DNA of 64,000 bases from Lineus longissimus (taxonomy: Eukaryota > Nemertea > Pilidiophora > Heteronemertea > Lineidae). The stretch is taken from NCBI RefSeq assembly GCF_910592395.1, contig NC_088318.1:2604001-2668000 (forward strand). The letters are read 5' to 3'. Below, piece after piece: positions 23,718-49,584 of the stretch. The notes below the pieces were generated by a model. That model had not been told where the DNA came from and did no database searches. It was given only the letters and a program-made list of their open reading frames with translations. The position numbers were made by a program, and so were the translations under genes. The first letter of the stretch is position 1, and every line of letters begins with the position of its first letter.

Positions 23718-24237
23718 TGTTTTATTTCCACAGGTTACAAAAGTAAGAAGTCCTGAATTTACCTTCTAACGTCCGGATCCTTTATTCTAAAACTGCTTCA
23801 CAAGATGTAACACGCCAAAGTCATACATGTAGTTGATAAAATAGTTCGTCGGGATGATGATTCGTGCACATGACTAGAAAGACTCGGGAGACTGGAATAA
23901 CTGTAATCACTCTGATAACTAACTCTCTCACTCTCTCTCTCTGCCGAGAGCGTGCGGACAGCTGTTTTGTATCCACGCGCAGCTTTGTCTGCACCAATCA
24001 GGGGGCAACGTTGATGCGTCTCCATCCAATGAGGAGCCGCATCAATGCTGACGTAATTGATCACGTAATTGATCATGCTGGGGAGAATGGAGGATTATAA
24101 GAGGACCGTGGGAATTTTCCATGATTATCCACCAGTATCTTATCTGAACCCAATTCCAATAATCCCGCACACTTAATTCCAAGAATTACACATTACAGTG
24201 CTACTCATAAGAAAGGTTTTACAATTACTATACAACA
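23718..24237 (-). repeat. Solo-LTR-like block, copy 2 (inverted relative to copy 1)
   Basis: This is the reverse complement of the block at 4740-5243, with matching ends (tgttttatttcca ... ctatacaaca on the plus strand) and matching internal landmarks: gagcgtgcggacagctgttt, gcaccaatcagggggcaac and atccaatgaggagccgcatc. It carries TTTATT (AATAAA on the element strand) and the CT/GA run at about 23925-23942. The two copies bracket the visible part of the RNF213-like gene in opposite orientation, about 18.5 kb apart. Confidence 0.65.
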
Positions 24238-25720
24238 ATGTATAGCACATCATGAAAATTAAGTAGCACATATTACTGACGATCGGCTTTTACTTTTGAC
24301 AGTACAATTTAGTTTAAGATTATAATTTGATTAATGCAAGAACCGAGAAAACATAACTACATGTATATGGCACCTATCATTTCCAAATATTTCATCCCCC
24401 TGAATAGCCTTGGGCCTTGTTTCATAAGTGCCGTAAAATAATTTAACTCTATTGGTGCTAAATTAAGCAAGACTTCAGTACAAGCGATATAACTTAAGAA
24501 ACTTTTTCTTCATGGCAAACTAATCCAGGTAGTCGTCATGTCAACAGAGTAGAAAGCGACATTTTGCGCCGTCGTATTCCGATTTGACTGGTTAGTGGTG
24601 AAATCTGCTTTTACTTTTGCAAATTAACATATTCGTTTTTCTAGTTCTAACGTTGTCTGAATTAAAGATGCTTTCCCAATGCTTGACTGGTCTCGCAAGA
24701 GGCATTGCCAGGAAAACGTGACGTCATTTTGGCTATTCTTCTTACCGCGCGCCCTCCCTCTCCGTAAAACTTCCTGACATGGTGTGAAGTGGGAGGGCGC
24801 ACAATGGGAACCACACTGCCGCGATGTTAATAGTTTCTATTTATAGAATTCAGCGGCAGAGATTTTAAGCACGGAAAAAGTAGATTAACTCGGCTGATCT
24901 CAATGGATTTTACCCAGGAATGTTTTCAAGGCGAGAGAAACATCTGATTTAAGTACTGCGCTTATTAGATTTCATGTTCATGCCGAAGATTGGCCTCAAA
25001 CGTGGACGAATGAGTGCATTATCGAGTGTTGGAGAGGTCACGTGATTGTACGAGAAACCTGAGCGAAAACAATACTGACTCCAACTGAGGAGCTGGAGTC
25101 ATAAAAACGCATCTAAAGCATCGGGAAATATTCTGAATTTTGAAAATTTTTGCGATAGTCCATGAATCGAATTGGGTTTCTTTATAATACCATCGTCCCA
25201 TCGCTCGACCAACTCCTGAGAATAATGACGTCATTATGACGGGGCGGAGCTTATGCTAATGTATCAGCGTCTCGCCTCTGCGCATGTCACAGCGCATGTC
25301 AGATTGAATCGCGGCTTCGGCATGTTGGGAGAAGACGATCAGACGAATCTCAGCAAAAAATGCTTCAAAAGTATCGAAATACTCAGGATTTTTAAAATAC
25401 TTTTGCGATAGTCCATAGATGGAATTGGGTTTGGTGGTGTAAGGGTGATTGATTTCTGGTTTATTTAGCCGTTTTGCTGGACTACCGCAATAAATGTGTT
25501 GGTGGAAGAAAATAACAGTTTCGAGAATTCCAGTGATAACAATATAGTCCCCAGACGGGATCTGGGGCCTATAATAATAACAAATAACATGAAACTCCCC
25601 AAAATAATTAGTTCGAGCAGCTGTAGCATAGTTCCAATGCAAAAATAAACAATCTCTTAAAACAGTATGAGGTCAGGGGTCACTCCAAGATGGTAGATTT
25701 CATAGCGGGGCCAAAGTCTT
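24238..25720. other. Intergenic region downstream of GPI
   Basis: Most of this is anonymous. Two diverged direct copies of about 70 bp (about 25125-25185 and 25375-25435, both with gcgatagtccat and gaattgggttt) hint at an old repeat. A short inverted pair, GCGCCCTCCC/GGGAGGGCGC, lies near 24760-24810. The GPI 3' UTR must occupy the right end: TTTATT at 25460-25465 gives an AATAAA on the minus strand about 256 bp after the GPI stop codon. Confidence 0.5.
25460..25465 (-). promoter_or_regulatory. Candidate polyadenylation signal of GPI
   Basis: AATAAA on the minus strand, about 256 bp downstream of the GPI stop codon at 25721-25723. It is the first canonical hexamer I see on that strand after the stop. 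No downstream element was scored. Confidence 0.5.
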
Positions 25721-31459
<5,739 letters not shown>

Positions 31460-33126
31460 CTTGCCAAGGGGTGCAACCTCATGCCCAGGTTTGGCCAGAT
31501 GTTTGAGGTAGCACTACACAGTGCGGAGGACGATGTCAAGGGCAGCGTCAAATAGGCCCCGGGCAACCGACACGAGGTATATGTTGCAGTGTCGCTTACA
31601 GCAAAAACAATACGAATATGCGACAGTGGCGCCACATAACGGAAATTGTTTGAACTGCTATCGCTCACGAGATAGTAGCGCCACATAACGGATTTTTTGG
31701 AACTTCTATCCCTCACGAGATCTATCACTCACGGTTCTAGAACCTGCAGACTCTGGAGCTCGCGGTATCTATCCCTCACGACGATTCTAGGAAATGCAGA
31801 TTTTAGAAATTACAGCTATATATATACGCGCCACGAACTATAACGCCTCATCGGCTTCTAGGAGTCACTTGCTATCCCTCGCGCGTTGGTGAATATTTGC
31901 GGCAATAACCACCCATATCAGCTAGCTGACAGATTATTTGGGTCGAACATGTTGCTGAGATGTTTTTGAAGAGATACTTGTGGCTGTTGAAAAGACTTCT
32001 TGTTTAAACAGTTCCATCTGCCCCCTCTTAAAGGCATTCGATGGTAACTGTTGAGCCCAAACTGGGGATTGAGACCCGCTTCAAATGGCACAGATTCTAG
32101 GCTCATAAAATCGCCAAAGATCCCTCTACACATAAAAACTACGACCAGGGCGTGAAAATAAATAGTATTTGGAACAGGTTGGACCCATTCATGAACATGG
32201 AAACGGCCTGCGTCTTAAGAACTACATTTCTCTGGGGGGGGGGGGGACAAAACGGACCCCGTCCCCACTGTGTAGTGCCACCTGAGAGAACTTAGAAATC
32301 GTTATTCACAAAGGTTTTACACGCTTGATTTATCAGTATGACTTCAATGTTCTTAATGATCTTATACATTTCATCCATTGTCTAATCAAGTTGAGATGTA
32401 GCTCAGAATAGTGGGATTTGATTGTTGTTGTCCAGATGAGTTGTCCTCTGAATTTCTCGTTTCATTCCCGCCAATTTTGACACGTGATTTAAAGTGCCTT
32501 GTTCGATTTCAGTTTTGTGATTATTCCAGTTATTTTCACCATATTTGTGTTTTGTAGAGGTACGATTGCCAGTTATCACCATTCATTATATATAGCTTCT
32601 TATGCACAGTAAATTGTCTTGATCTAGAAACTATTGATTAAACAATGAAAACCCCTTCCTCCAACAAATTATAGGCCTGGACATTTCTTCTGGTGAATGA
32701 AATGAAGTCATGTCAAAATTTATGAATGTGTTTTCATATAGGGCCTAGGGCCTAGTGGATGTAGTGCGTTCGATTTTACGCAGCAGATCTCATGCCCGAA
32801 AGTGCTTGCCTAGTATGGTCTGAAAGCAAACCCTCTTGCGCCAGGCCAAGGAACAGCAATGCAATGTTGTCTGAACACACGGCCTTAGTTGGCCATGTCA
32901 ATCGGCTTACGTAAAAGGAGGAGACGCCACCAGTGGCAGTGGCAAAAACGGCGCTGTGGTACCTACTTGCGCTACGCTTGTAATCAGCAAACGTACTTGA
33001 ATTCAGCCTCATTAGGCCAGTCTTGTCCAAAAGGGAAGGACAGATGTCGTTAACCAATACAATATAGGCCTATGATATTTCCAATTATCCTTTTCAGGTC
33101 TTGGGTTGACTTGATCAAACACTGCC
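31460..33126. promoter_or_regulatory. Divergent upstream region between GPI and MCM4
   Basis: About 1.67 kb separates the two start codons, which point away from each other. Next to GPI a 49-bp-spaced direct repeat (gcgccacataacgga ... ctatc[g/c]ctcacgagat) occurs at 31629-31673 and 31678-31721, with further ctatccctcacg-like words near 31770 and 31873. On the MCM4 side an E2F-type TTCCCGCC overlapping CCAAT lies at 32465-32475. A good splice acceptor (ttatccttttcag) at 33097 suggests a 5' non-coding exon of MCM4 upstream. No TATA box can be assigned with confidence; tatatatata-like sequence at 31820 is an uncertain candidate for GPI. Confidence 0.5.
32465..32475 (+). promoter_or_regulatory. 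Candidate E2F site overlapping a CCAAT box (MCM4 promoter)
   Basis: TTCCCGCCAAT combines an E2F-type core with a CCAAT box, about 650 bp upstream of the MCM4 start codon. MCM genes are classic E2F targets in animals, so the placement is plausible if a 5' non-coding exon lies just downstream. Such short words also occur by chance, and similar ones occur in two MITEs in this window. Confidence 0.4.
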
Positions 33127-41662
<8,536 letters not shown>

Positions 41663-42815
41663 ACATTCACAACTGATCGTGCTTCGACCAAGAAGTCAAT
41701 ACCATGAACTCTCTCATACATACTTGATTGTTGAAACTCCAAGATTTTCTGATATGTAACTTAAAATTGGACATACTCGTACTATGTTTTCAGGATTGTT
41801 GGAATTATTTAGTTGCAGAATTTATTGCGATGGTGAGAAAGGCAACATAATGGGTTTCAAGACACAATTTTGTTGGAAGATTAAATAGGTCGTTTTGGTT
41901 TCTATCCATTTCAAATCCAGCCTTTGGTACCCTGAATTCTCAAGAGTATAACTTCAGGATATAATCATGCACGCTTATGTACTATGAAGCACTGTTTTTC
42001 TTAGCATTATGTTTGTATATAAGTATTTTGCTGCAAAACCTCTTTATTACTGTGACATGCCTTGAGTGAAGCAAATCTGAATGATGCCTTTGGTTGCAAG
42101 TCCAGGTGATGTTTTGTTTGTGTGGCAAATTCAGTTGACCCAAAACTTCCTTTTCTTGGTCTTTCTCATAACATTATTGTCTGTTCAATGAAATAATTTT
42201 TATTATTACTATCAAAATAGGACAATTCATTGCACGTTACTTTATATTTTGTATTGGCTGCATTTATCATGTTTATACATTTTGTTACTGCATTTAAGAA
42301 CTCTGAAGCCATCACTGAATTGTCTAATGGCTTTCAATAAATATGTACATGATTGTACCTTCAGAAATGATGTATTTCCTCCATATGTTCGTGTGCACCA
42401 AAATAGAGACAGGATGTGACTTTGTCTCTCTTTGTTGAAAGCAATACTATGTCAAATTGCACGGGCTGAAGTTTCCATCATAACGTCTTTGATGGTCACT
42501 CTCTGTCTTAGATACTATGATGGACAACTTGCCTGTGGAAGGATTCAGTTTTCTTGTGTCCCAAAGCCACTTTGTCACAAAGAGGTTGGTGGTGATCACA
42601 TCATATTGTCCTAGATTTGAACTAGGGAGCATATGCTACAGAGATGCGATTCCAATCTTGAATCCTTGTCGCAATCGGCTGTGAATAGCAACGATTGGGT
42701 AGATCTGAAGCCAATCTACTCGTCTCGCACTGTTGATTTGGGACACTGGAGTGTGGTGATGTCTGCCAGTCTTGTGCCCCTCGGGAGGCAGCCAAACAAT
42801 AGATACACACAATCT
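41663..42815. other. MCM4 3' UTR and downstream spacer
   Basis: The MCM4 stop is at 41660-41662. The clearest polyadenylation signal is AATAAA at 42336-42341 (ctttcaataaatatg), giving a 3' UTR of about 690 nt. The sequence between is AT-rich with no open frame of interest. From about 42400 to 42815 nothing is recognisable. Confidence 0.55.
42336..42341 (+). promoter_or_regulatory. Candidate polyadenylation signal of MCM4
   Basis: AATAAA about 675 nt downstream of the MCM4 stop codon, at the end of an AT-rich untranslated stretch. No upstream canonical hexamer is obvious. Confidence 0.55.
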
Positions 42816-43935
42816 TGAGACACTCGGACCATCTCTCTACAATGGACAGTCTTATTGTGGCATGGATGATGATGTCTTCCGAATGCAGACAACCTAGAGA
42901 CGCTCGGACCAACTCTCCACAATGGACAGTCTTATTGTGACATGGATGATGATGTCTTCCATATGCAGACAACCTTGAGACGCTCGGACCAACTCTCCAC
43001 AATGGACAGTCTTATTGTGACATGGATGATGATGTCTTCCATATGCAGACAACCTTGAGACGCTCGGACCATCTCTCTACAATGGACGGTCCTATTGTGA
43101 CATGGATGATGATGTCTTTCATATGCAGACAACCTTGAGACGCTCGGACCAACTCTCCACAATGGACGGTCCGATTGTGACATGGATGAGGATGTCTTTC
43201 ATATGCAGACAACCTTGATACGCTCGGACCATCTCTCCACAATGGACGGTCCTATTGTGACATGGATGATGATGTCTTTCATATGCAGACAACCTTGATA
43301 CGCTCGGACCAACTCTCCACAATGGACGGTCCGATTGTGACATGGATGAGGATGTCTTCCATATGCAGACAACCTTGAGACACTCGGACCATCTCTTCAC
43401 AATGGACGGTCCTATTGTGACATGGATGATGATGTCTTCCATATGCAGACAACCTTGAGACACTCGGACAATCTCTTCACAATGGACAGTCTTATTGTGA
43501 CCTGGGTGACGTTGTCTCCCGTATGCAGACAACCTTGAGACACTCTGACCATCTCTCTACAATGGACGGTCCTATTGTGACCTGGGTGACGTTGTCTCCC
43601 GTATGCAGACAACCTTGAGACACTCTGACCATCTCTCTACAATGGACGGTCCTATTGTGACATAGATGACGATGTCTTTCATATGCAGACAACCTTGAAA
43701 AGCTCGTACCGTCTCTTCAATTGGCGGTTCTAATGTGACATGGATGACGTTGTCTTCCATATGGAGACAACCTTGAGACGTTCGGACCATCTCTCCACAA
43801 TGGGCGGTCCTATTGTGTGACATGGCTGATGAATGTCTCCAAACCTTGAGACCGAACAATCTTCCTACAATTGGCAGTCTAATTCTGGCATGGATGTCTC
43901 CTAATGCAGACAACCTTGGGACACTCCGACCATCA
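42816..43935. repeat. 80-bp satellite, about 13-14 copies
   Basis: Head-to-tail 80-bp units contain cgctcggaccatctctctac, aatggacggtcctattgtga, catggatgatgatgtctttc and atatgcagacaaccttgaga. Copies differ at a few fixed sites (cagtctta/cggtccta; catggatgatg/cctgggtgacg), giving sub-families. The right end becomes irregular beyond about 43680. Open frames of 100-170 codons on the reverse strand are by-products of an 80-bp period that cycles through all three frames. Confidence 0.95.
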
Positions 43936-44631
43936 CTCAACAATGGGCCCCCAACAGCCGTGCGCCAGTGGGATGTTTTCTTATGGTTTCCATAGGTACC
44001 AGAGTAGAAGGAGAAAATGTCCCCCTGGGAAAAGTGTCCGGCCCTATTGTATTCCAACAGATTATGGTATATGGTTCTCAAAAGCCATGACCATCAATAG
44101 CTCAGAGACTCAAACGCATAAAAGTATCCTTTGTTCCCTGGACATACCATTCAAGGACATGTCTAACTTCTACACTGGTACGCATGTTGTGATATCACAA
44201 ACTACATGAACTCGCGCCTTTGCAGCCTCGCCGTGTGTTGTGCTTATCATTCCGCATTAAGTACAGAATCGTCGATATTGCACACTCCGGACGCAGTGGA
44301 CCGGCCTCGTCCCGTCGCCGGGAGATACGATTAGGATGACGAAATGGACTGCCGCGGAAGTCCACGATATTTAGGTCAAGCAAATGTAGAACTCATTAGT
44401 ATCACAGGCTTTTTAAAATAATTTCTCTCGGCAATTTATTGGTTTGATTATATTCTTGACCTGGGATAATGTAAACAATCTACATCCATAAGTCACGATC
44501 TGCAAGATGATGATGCTTGGATTGTAATCGGTGATCGGCGGCAAATACTCGCAGCGCCCAGGTTGTTCCATTTCAATCAATACATCATCCAGGGATGTCG
44601 TCAAACTGACAATGTTATCCGGTGATTACTC
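43936..44631. other. Upstream region of the SLC10-like gene
   Basis: No coding exon is visible. At 44275-44365 there is an approximately 85-bp block (ggacgcagtgga, ctcgtcc, gatgacgaaatgga) that recurs at about 47335-47412 in an intron of the next gene, so it is probably a dispersed repeat. The promoter of the SLC10-like gene should lie here, but I see no assignable TATA or initiator. Confidence 0.4.
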
Positions 44632-47600
44632 ATGTCGTCTGCAGCGATGAAGATCACCATTCTCCTCGCTGTCGTCTGCTTCTTCTGTCTCACAGTCGCA
44701 GAAGGTACAAACAACCCAGGAACGCTGATTTCTGTCAATGTGACCAAAGATCAACCATTTCTGTTCCTAATTGCTCCACCTGCGCTGACGTTAGACCTGC
44801 ACGGCGAGGACACCTTGTCGTTCTACTACAAAAGGACAACAGATGATGGCGGGAAATTGGTTCTGTGGGCTGTCTCTGTGGATGAGACAATCGCTTCAGT
44901 GAAAACAGCATCGGTCGAGTTAAAAGAGTTGGATATTTTACCTGATGCAAACACCACCCTTACCAACGTTACAGCCAGCGGCAATATCACTTTACGTGGA
45001 GAATTCTTAGGATATACTGAACTCAAATTCTACGTCTGTGACAATTCCTCAAGGGAATGTAATGGCAGTTCGTCTTATCAACATGGTGGCGTTTTAGCAG
45101 ACGACGTATGGCTCCTCCTTGAATTCCAATACGACGTGACTGTTATCCGTAAACATCGACTCGTGGATGACATCTTCAGGGCGACAATCGCCATTTTGGT
45201 TATCTTTATAAACGTTGCCATGGGTTGCAAGGTCCAGCTGGATATTGTTAAGGAGGTCCTGAGGAAACCTGTGGCGCCAGCTATCGGTTTCTGTTGCCAA
45301 TTTGCTTTCATGCCCGTGGTAGGTAACCTTTCTTTTTAGACCGTCAGGGTATGTCGTCACCCTCCCCAATAATTGCCTAACTCATTTTAGCTACTTTTGA
45401 GAAAACAAGAAAAAACTAATTCTATTTCAGTGGAACAAACAGGATTTTTGCATCGTTCTTTTGCTCCGAGATGTTTTTGCGACTGATTAGAATGTTTCTT
45501 TCCAGTCCCTGAAACGATGTAGCAAAATGTAATGGCATTCGGCCGAGGCTAAAGTTTAGGAATGAAGACAATTGCACAATCGGGCATCTAAATATTTTCG
45601 GATACAAACAGTTACTGTTGCTTTTGATATCCGGGATAGAAAAGGAAAATAAATTTGTGGTCATCATACAACATGATGTACCTCGGCAGGTTTCGCTACC
45701 CTTACGAACGACGAAGTAGCCTGGCTCCCACGAAATACGAAGGTCTGTCGGGTCTTCAAGTCCTTCGCATTATTACGCGAAACGCAGTTACGAGGAGGCG
45801 GGGAAATCGTTTTCAAAGTCTTCGATAAAGTACATTTACATGCTTTCTACTTCGTCGTTCGTAGCTCTTCGTAAGGGTGTCGAACCTCCCTAATGACGAA
45901 TTAAATTAACCGAAATGCATTTTGCGAATATTACTCCACTTTGCTCGACCTAATTTTTCAACAATCATAGAAATCGGGTTATGCAAAGTGCTGACTCAGA
46001 GGTAAATTGAGTTGAATGGTACATGAAGGAAGCGCCCGAATTGTTGTATGTATTAGTATAAAAATAATGATAAATCGTATATTTCCAGCTGTCGTATGCT
46101 GTTGCCAAGTTAGCTAGCCTGTCCCCAGGAGAGACCATAGGCGTCTTCACTCTCGGTTGCTCCCCTGGTGGAGGAGCCAGTAACATCTACACCTACCTCA
46201 TCGGTGGAGACGTCAGCCTTAGCATAACGATGACTCTGATCAGTACCTTTGCCTCATTCGGTAAGTTGGAGACGATTTATAAATTAGTTCACTTTTTCCG
46301 TCGCAACTGGTCCCGAGATCCGAGGGGGGGGGGTCGTGGTTGGTGTGAGGTGAGAGGGGGCATCCTGCAATAACATGCCAGTCCAGTCGCTACAATAAAC
46401 AACTCGCATTTTTAGTGACAGCCACACCCGAAATACATCCCAGTTTGCCCTGTGTTCGTTTTAAAATGACAATGAGCCCATTGAACTGCTAGTGAACCGT
46501 GCTGAATTTGTACTGGCTACCGCTCTCTCCATCATCACCAACGGTATGTGCCGGTGCCGGTCGTGCGAGGGCGTTTCAATGAAAAGGACGCACGCCACTG
46601 CCGTACCGGTACCTGATAAAACGTGCCGTTTTTAGTTTGAAAAGTTTGGGTGCGGGGTATATGATAATGATAATAATGAAAATTTTGACATCTGTGCACG
46701 GATGATTAGATAACAAGTTAAGGAAGAAGCAAAAAAAGATAAAAATGAATGGATGATTAGATAACAAGATAAGGAAGAAGAAGAAAACAAGAGAAAAATT
46801 ACGGCAGATTCACCGGGAGTCGAACCCGTGACCAGCCGATCCACAGTCATTCACCCTTAGCGCTGAGCCGTCAAGGCTGTCATGCTGAAATGGAGGATTA
46901 TTTGCATCTTATATGCGATATGCAAACGAGCGCGCCGCAATTGTGACAAGGTAGCGCAGGTGGCAGAGTGATTGACCGAAATAGATCCAAGTAATCGTAT
47001 ATTTCGATAGTTGTACAGATTTTTCTCAACATATCGCATCTATATACCTCAGTGATATAAAAGATTATCTTTGCAATTGATTTGACGTTTGAATGGCCTT
47101 TTTTAAAGTTTTTAAAATTCGAGGTCAGCAGGGTCAAAGTCATGAATCAATGACTGTTGGTGTGAGGTGATAGGGGCCATCCTGCACTAACATGCCATAC
47201 CAGTCGCTACGATAAACAACTCGCAGTACCAACCACACCCAAAACCCATCCCAGTTTGCCCTTTGCTTTAGCTTCCTGACTACAAGGCCGGGCCACTGCG
47301 TCCGGAGTGGTGGTGTGAATCTGCGCGACTGTACTCGTTACACTTCGGACGCAGTGGAGCGGTCTCGTCCTGTCTCCATAAGGATGTCGAAATGAACTGC
47401 CCCACTGAGAGTCTATTAATAATAATAATGATGCGTCTTATATAGCGCAGTATCCAGGCCGTTTGCCCGCTCAAAGCGCTTTACATTATTACCCCGGTCT
47501 CTCCTGAAACCTTTCAGTAGAACTCAGAAAGGCTGCCGTCAATTCAGCGCACTAGCTGATCATTCCAATCGGTACCCATTTATACACCTGGGTGGAGAGA

Positions 47601-48610
47601 AGCAACTGCAGGGGTAAGTGTCTTGCCCAGGGACACTGAAACCAGTATTGTGGTTCTAACCGGAGTCGAACCCACGACCTTTCGGTTATGAGTCCGGCGC
47701 TCTAACCATTACTCCACTGATTCCCCATCTCGTCAGCAACTACAAAACTAGAGGCCCGAGGGGCAGTTTATGTTGTGTGATCTGATACAAACTTAGAAGC
47801 AGAGTACACAGTGTAATCTAGGCGGTAGCCTTTGTTTTGGCTTATTTCAAATATTTTTTCCATGTATTTCCAGCCATGGTGCCACTCTGGATGTTCACCT
47901 TGGGTAGATACATCCTGGAGGATCTCGGCAGAGGTGAAGTCAACATCCCGTACACCAACATTATTGCGACATTGGCGGGAATTCTCTTACCAGTTGTCAT
48001 AGGAATAGTAATACAGAAAAAGGCGCCAAAGGTTGCGAAGTATATCAAGATGATCATCAGGCCATTCCTATTCGTTTTTCTCCTTTTTATGTTCACCTTT
48101 GGAGTTTGGGTGAATTGGCCACTTTTCCAGTTGTTCAACACAAGATTGGCCTTCGCAGGGTTTACATTGCCCTTATTTGGATTCGCCAGCGGAGGGATTG
48201 TAGCGGCCATCTGTCGATTGTCATGGAAACGGGTCAAAACTATCGCCTTGGAAACTGGAATACAGAATACAGGGGTGGCAATAGTTATGCTTTTATTTTC
48301 CCTCCCAGCGCCCGAGAGTGACTTTTCGATCATTGGCTGTATTGCGATTTCGACTTGTACTCCTATAGGCCCACTCTCAGCTGCCATCTTTTATGAGGTT
48401 AAGAGAAGATGTGAGAAAAAGAAGGAAGAGAAGGGCGGAGACGGTGGCGCCACCGACGGAACCGACGGCGATGATGAAAATAAAGAAGGAGAAGAGGAAA
48501 TGAAGGATGTCAACAAGGCAGCAAACGGAAGTGCAAATGAGGACGACTCGCTTAAAGTTGATCGCCAGCATTATCGCCGAAGGAGTTCTCAAGTCATTTT
48601 ACCATTTTAA
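44632..48610 (+). CDS. SLC10-family (sodium/bile-acid symporter-like) membrane protein, 3 exons
   Basis: Exons 44632-45318, 46089-46260 and 47874-48610, in phase, give 531 aa. A signal peptide (MKITILLAVVCFFCLTVAEG) is followed by an exoplasmic domain of about 150 residues with many N-x-S/T sites. About eight to ten membrane segments follow, starting at DDIFRATIAILVIFINVAMG. SLC10 hallmarks are clear: GCSPGGGASNIYTYLIGGD followed by SLSITMTLIST, and ETGIQNTGVAIVMLLFSLP. The long N-terminal domain resembles SLC10A3/A5-like (P3-type) members more than the short ileal ASBT. The C-terminal cytosolic tail is very charged (KKKEEKGGDGG, ENKEGEEEMKD). Start at 44632 or at the in-frame ATG 44647, which places the signal peptide at the very start. 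Substrate cannot be inferred. Confidence 0.9.
46337..47276. repeat. Pair of ~115-bp direct repeats in the SLC10-like gene's intron 2
   Basis: 46337-46455 and 47158-47276 share ggtgtgaggtga, ggg[g]ccatcctgca, taacatgcca, cagtcgctac, ataaacaactcgca and catcccagtttgccct. They are direct copies 820 bp apart. A shorter direct repeat (gatgattagataacaag...aaggaagaag) occurs at about 46700-46730 and 46752-46782. Confidence 0.75.
46800..46885 (-). repeat. tRNA-like sequence (SINE head)
   Basis: On the minus strand, gacggctcagcgctaagggt resembles an A box and acgggttcgactcccggt is a good B box/T-arm with a paired stem. The anticodon arm is not convincing, and no separate tRNA gene is claimed. The most likely source is a SINE derived from a tRNA, in intron 2 of the SLC10-like gene. 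Confidence 0.5.
47415..47725 (-). mobile_element. tRNA-derived SINE
   Basis: Minus-strand order: a tRNA-like head at about 47725-47655 (cagtggagtaatggttagag, ggactcataacc anticodon arm with CAT, and the B box gtgggttcgactccgg). A body follows with cctgggcaagacacttaccc, ggtgtataaatgggtacc and gtaaagcgctttgagc. The 3' end is a (TTA)n tail at about 47415-47430. This is the classic layout of an RNA polymerase III SINE. It is inserted against the direction of the SLC10-like gene, in its second intron. Confidence 0.85.
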
Positions 48611-49584
48611 ATAATCTAATTTACAATTTGCCGCAGCCGAGTTAAAGGCTATGTAGCCTCTAGTTTAGTGAGAAGCTGCCGCGGACCCGGCAGCAGCGTA
48701 GTTTTATAACTCTGCCAGTCAAGTCAACATGACTAATAAACCTCTAGTTTAATTTTGCGTTCGGCTATTAGAAATAAGGGGCCCGGTGGCGATGGTCAAT
48801 TTTCTCTGGGCAACACAACCACCTTTAATGACTTTTATGATAGTTAGGATTATGTTTATTGAGATATAATTTAGAACAGAGACTACATGTATTGAAGAAT
48901 TTACGGAGTCATTATAGTCATTATCTAATTGTCGGGTCGATTAATATGGTTGTCCTGAGATTGTATGCCTGCACACCGTCCGCGTCCCGGCGGTTGTCTT
49001 TGCTGAAGAGAGTGTCCAAATGTTTAAATAAAGTCCATACTGTATCTTACAAATAAAGTTTCTTGTTCGATGTCCGTCTGATTTCCGTCAGACATCAATT
49101 TATTTCCATGATGATATCACACAGTGCACTCGGGCTCAGGATTCCAGTATCAGCGTGGGCCCGTCTGCTTCTTTGACGGTTTCTAACCGAGTTTACAGCA
49201 GGACATACACTTTTTAGTACTGCTGATTCGACTTGGTGGTAGCACCAATTCATGAATTGAATAGCAGAAGACACATGCATGCAAATGCCAGTTTCTTATT
49301 TAATCTACAGTCGAATAACATTGCCTTGTACATAGGATAGGATAATCTGATGAATAGATAAATTAACTGTGATATCTAACAACAAATTAGGCAAATGCAT
49401 ATGACATGTCCGCGGGAAGTAAAGTTAGGGTAAGTGTTAACAATGTATCTTTTTTCCATCCATCCCATCTCCTTGTACAAAAATATCAGTGTGCTACCAA
49501 GTGAAGTCAGATCCCAATGTGATGTGAGAAAGGGAGCCTTCTCCGAAAAACACTTTCATGCATGTCATGTTCATCCCCATTTCG
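48611..49584. other. SLC10-like gene 3' UTR and spacer
   Basis: Polyadenylation hexamers AATAAA occur at 48735, 49027 and 49052, so the transcript probably ends within about 130-470 nt of the stop at 48610. The rest is anonymous. Confidence 0.5.

Noticed and set aside
42816-43935. CRISPR-like direct repeats
   Set aside because: Units are contiguous with no unique spacers and the window is clearly eukaryotic, so this is a satellite.
42622-44081. Several minus-strand open frames of 60-170 codons
   Set aside because: By-products of the 80-bp satellite; the same peptide words recur in all three frames.
46800-46885. Functional tRNA gene
   Set aside because: A good B box/T-arm is present but the anticodon and acceptor stems do not fold convincingly; a SINE head is more likely.
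47842-48387. 181-codon minus-strand open frame
   Set aside because: Antisense of the last SLC10-like exon; no independent support.
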